A stretch of 64,000 bases of DNA. It comes from Vulcaniibacterium tengchongense. GTDB lineage: Bacteria > Pseudomonadota > Gammaproteobacteria > Xanthomonadales > Xanthomonadaceae. The translations under genes were made by a program, and so were the position numbers. The stretch spans positions 45,611-109,610 of the forward strand of contig NZ_RKQN01000003.1 of the NCBI RefSeq assembly GCF_003814555.1. Direction: 5' to 3'. The notes under the pieces were generated by a model. That model worked only from the letters and a program-made list of their open reading frames with translations, had not been told where the DNA came from and searched no databases. Shown piece after piece: positions 61,682 through 64,000 of the stretch; the first letter of the stretch is position 1, and each line of letters begins with the position of its first letter.

Positions 61682-61784
61682 GTTCCGCTCTCGATCGGGC
61701 GATGCGTGTAACGCGGGAAACGTGATGCCGTCGTCCCGCGAAGCACCGCGCGGCTTCGCTCCTAGCAGACGTACCGGTGGCCGG

Positions 61785-61804
61785 ATCCCCGCCTTCGCGG
61801 GGAT
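61785..61804. repeat. Palindromic extragenic element after dapD
   Basis: ATCCCCGC-CTTC-GCGGGGAT, an 8-bp perfect stem with a 4-nt loop, nine bp beyond the dapD stop codon. This is a common dispersed Xanthomonadaceae repeat and may also act as a transcript end. Confidence 0.5.
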
Positions 61805-61812
61805 GCGCCCCG

Positions 61813-62718
61813 CTACTCCGCCAGCCCGCGCAGCAGCTCGTTGATGCTGGTCTTGCTGCGCGTCTTCGCGTCGACCTGCTTGACGATCACCGCGCAGTAC
61901 AGCGAGTGCGAGCCGTCCTTGGCCGGCAGCTGGCCGGAGACGACCACGCTGTACGGCGGCACGTAGCCGTACGTGATCTCGCCGGTCATGCGGTTGTAGA
62001 TGCGGGTGCTCTGGCCGAGGAACACGCCCATGCCGATCACGCTGTGGTGGCCGACGACCACGCCTTCCACCACCTCCGAGCGCGCGCCGATGAAGCAGTG
62101 GTCCTCGATGATCGTCGGGCTGGCCTGCAGCGGCTCCAGCACGCCGCCGATGCCGGCGCCGCCGGACAGGTGGCAGTGCTTGCCGACCTGGGCGCAGGAA
62201 CCGACCGTGGCCCAGGTGTCGACCATCGTGCCTTCGCCGACGTGGGCGCCGATGTTGACGAAGCTGGGCATCAGCACCACATCCTTGCCGATGTAGCTGC
62301 CGCGGCGGGCGATCGCGCCGGGCACCACGCGCGCGCCGAGCTTGCGGAAGCCGGCCTCGTCGTAGCCGACGAAGCGCGCGGGCACCTTGTCCCAGAACGG
62401 CGCGGGCGCGGCCTCGACCAGCTGCATGTCGTTGACGCGGAAGTACAGCAGCACCGCCTTCTTGAGCCACTCGTTGACCTTCCAGCCGCCCTGCCCGTCC
62501 GGCTCGGCGACGCGGAACTCGCCGCTTTCCAGGCCGGCGATCACGCGCTCCACGGTCGGCCGGGTCGAGCCTTCGATCTCGTCCAGGGTCAGCATGGTGC
62601 GGCGCTCGAAGGCGCTGTCGACCATGAACTTCAGCTCGTCCGGGCCCGGCCCTTTCGGCGGCGCCTTCTTGCGCGCGGCGGTCTTGCGGGAGCTCTTGGC
62701 GGGCTTGGCGGGACTCAT
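61813..62718 (-). CDS. dapD: Tetrahydrodipicolinate N-succinyltransferase
   Basis: 301 residues, including a Lys/Ala-rich N-terminus (about 1-25). The hexapeptide-repeat left-handed beta-helix is visible from [18 protein letters not shown] to [16 protein letters not shown]. It transfers succinyl from succinyl-CoA in the succinylase branch of diaminopimelate synthesis. The start overlaps the end of glnD by 4 bp (ATGA), so the two are translationally coupled. Confidence 0.95.
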   Translation of the reverse strand: MSPAKPAKSSRKTAARKKAPPKGPGPDELKFMVDSAFERRTMLTLDEIEGSTRPTVERVIAGLESGEFRVAEPDGQGGWKVNEWLKKAVLLYFRVNDMQLVEAAPAPFWDKVPARFVGYDEAGFRKLGARVVPGAIARRGSYIGKDVVLMPSFVNIGAHVGEGTMVDTWATVGSCAQVGKHCHLSGGAGIGGVLEPLQASPTIIEDHCFIGARSEVVEGVVVGHHSVIGMGVFLGQSTRIYNRMTGEITYGYVPPYSVVVSGQLPAKDGSHSLYCAVIVKQVDAKTRSKTSINELLRGLAE

Positions 62719-64000
62719 GCGGCTTCTCCGTCGAGGCAGGCGAGCAGCGCGTCGCGCAGCGCCTGTTGTTGGCTTTCGTCGAGGGCGCGGTCGCGCCCGT
62801 CGGTGATCTGGAACACGTCCTCGGCGCGCTCGCCGAAGGTGGCGATGCGCGCGTCGTGCACGCGCAGGGCCTGGTCGCGGATGACCTGGGCCACGTCGGC
62901 CAACAGGCCGGGCCGGTCGGTGCAGACCAGGCTGAGCAGGGTGCGGCCGTTGGCGGTGGCGTCGAAACCCACCTGCGGCGCGATGCGGAAGTGGCGCAGG
63001 TGCCGCGGCAGCGCGCGCCGCGCCGGGCGGATGCGGTCGAGCGGCCCGGCCAGGGCGCCCTCCAGGCCGCGTTCGACCTCCTGCGGCGCGGGCGGGCAGC
63101 GCGGGTCCACCGGCACCACCTCGAAGGTGTCGAAGATCGTGCCCCGCGGCCCGTCCAGCACCCGCGCCTGCTGGATCGCCAAGCCAAGGCGGTCGAGCGT
63201 GGCCACGATCGCCGCGAACAGGCCGTCGCGGTCCGGCGAATGCACGAACACCTCGAGCGCACCCGCGTGCGCGCCGCCCTGCCCGCCGAGCGCGCGCACC
63301 CGCACCCGGGTCTCGCCGGGCGCGACGTCGCGCAGCGAAGCCGCCTGCCAGGCCACTTGGTCCGGCCGCCCGCGCTCGAACCCGGTCTCGGGCATGCGCG
63401 CGTACAGCGCGTCGATTTCATCGTCCGCCACGCCGAGCGCGCGCAGCATCGCGCGCGCGGTGTCGCGGGTCTCGGCGGCGCGCTCGGCCGCCGCGACCGG
63501 ATGCTCCAGGCCGCGCCGCAAGGCTAGGCGCGTGGCGGTGTACAGGTCGGCCAGCAGCCGGTCCTTCCAGGCGTTCCACAGCTTCGGCGAGGTGCCGGCG
63601 ATGTCGGCGCAGGTCAGCAGGTAGAGGTGATCGAGGCGCTCGCGGTCGGCGACGCGGGCGGCGAAGCGGTGGATCACCTCCGGATCGGCGATGTCCTGCT
63701 TCTGCGCGGTCACCGACATCAGCAGGTGGTGCCGCACCAGCCACTCGACCAGCGCCGCGTCGGCCTGCGACAGGCCGAGCGTGCCGCAGAAGATGCGCGC
63801 GTCCTCGGCGCCGAGCTCGGAATGGTCGCCGCCGCGGCCCTTGGCGATGTCGTGGAAAAGCCCAGCCAGCAGCAGCAGCTCGGGCTTGCGCAGGCGCGGC
63901 CAGACCTCGTGGGCGATGCTGAAGCGCTCGTCGGCCACGCCCGAGGCGAAGCGCGCCAGGTTGCGCAGCACCGCCAGCGTGTGCTGGTCGACGGTGTAGA
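62715..64000 (-). CDS. glnD: Bifunctional uridylyltransferase/uridylyl-removing enzyme GlnD, C-terminal part
   Basis: The reading frame runs off the right edge; only the last ~428 residues are present. The visible part begins [14 protein letters not shown] and includes the HD-type uridylyl-removing domain ([20 protein letters not shown]). Two C-terminal ACT domains follow, around [17 protein letters not shown] and [15 protein letters not shown]. GlnD modifies PII proteins in response to glutamine. The nucleotidyltransferase half lies outside the window. Confidence 0.93.
   Translation of the reverse strand, partial: YTVDQHTLAVLRNLARFASGVADERFSIAHEVWPRLRKPELLLLAGLFHDIAKGRGGDHSELGAEDARIFCGTLGLSQADAALVEWLVRHHLLMSVTAQKQDIADPEVIHRFAARVADRERLDHLYLLTCADIAGTSPKLWNAWKDRLLADLYTATRLALRRGLEHPVAAAERAAETRDTARAMLRALGVADDEIDALYARMPETGFERGRPDQVAWQAASLRDVAPGETRVRVRALGGQGGAHAGALEVFVHSPDRDGLFAAIVATLDRLGLAIQQARVLDGPRGTIFDTFEVVPVDPRCPPAPQEVERGLEGALAGPLDRIRPARRALPRHLRHFRIAPQVGFDATANGRTLLSLVCTDRPGLLADVAQVIRDQALRVHDARIATFGERAEDVFQITDGRDRALDESQQQALRDALLACLDGEAA

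Overview
High-GC (about 70%) chromosomal DNA of a Xanthomonadaceae-type gammaproteobacterium (Lysobacter, Luteimonas or Xanthomonas relatives). This is inferred from the glnD-dapD-ArsC-like-dapE-asnB cluster at the right end, the abundance of TonB-dependent receptors and exported glycosidases, and the codon and GC pattern. Both window edges cut genes: a GlxA/AraC-type regulator on the left and glnD on the right.

Layout. 0-1.7 kb: 3' end of an AraC-type regulator and a complete IS1595-family element with 25-bp perfect terminal repeats, then an orphan terminator. 2.3-11 kb: Nramp-like transporter, TonB-dependent receptor, small lipoprotein, a divergent ArsR regulator and Tat-type alpha/beta hydrolase pair, and an exported six-hairpin glycosidase. 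11-20.1 kb: a porin-like protein and the complete potassium system kdpFABC with kdpDE. 20.2-30.6 kb: carbohydrate block with periplasmic trehalase, a TonB-dependent receptor, a glycosidase lipoprotein, a UbiB-type kinase and a trehalose-synthase-type GH13 enzyme. Two LacI-type palindromes lie between trehalase and receptor. 30.7-51.2 kb: stress-type accessory region with a flavin oxidoreductase, two ASRT-fold proteins around a sugar-lactone oxidase, a CBS protein, two ferritin-like proteins, lipoproteins, a BON protein, two SDRs, a metallo-beta-lactamase-fold enzyme, a RES-domain protein, an S9 peptidase and a zinc alcohol dehydrogenase. 51.4-54.4 kb: an operon equivalent to E. coli ybhP-clsB-ybhN. 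55.5-64 kb: asnB with its leader, a penicillin-acylase-type amidase, dapE, an ArsC/Spx-like protein, dapD and glnD.

Two regulatory findings stand out. First, five minus-strand units between 36 and 51 kb (ferritin-like pair, SDR, metallo-hydrolase plus SDR, a 34-residue gene and the alcohol dehydrogenase) each carry a near-consensus sigma-54 promoter with exact GG-N10-GC spacing. Each also has an A/T-rich GCAAGNTTTTCC-like site about 70-85 bp further upstream. A sigma-54 activator response regulator with a hybrid kinase and a stand-alone phosphoacceptor-like peptide sits in the middle of these genes (38.3-41.7 kb). I infer a two-component, sigma-54-dependent stress regulon. Second, asnB is preceded by a 39-codon leader peptide with five Asn codons in six, then by a terminator whose 5' arm can instead pair with the leader. 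This has the layout of classical ribosome-mediated attenuation responding to asparagine.

All calls come from reading the sequence; no database search was run. Substrates of the receptors, glycosidases and stress enzymes are not determined.
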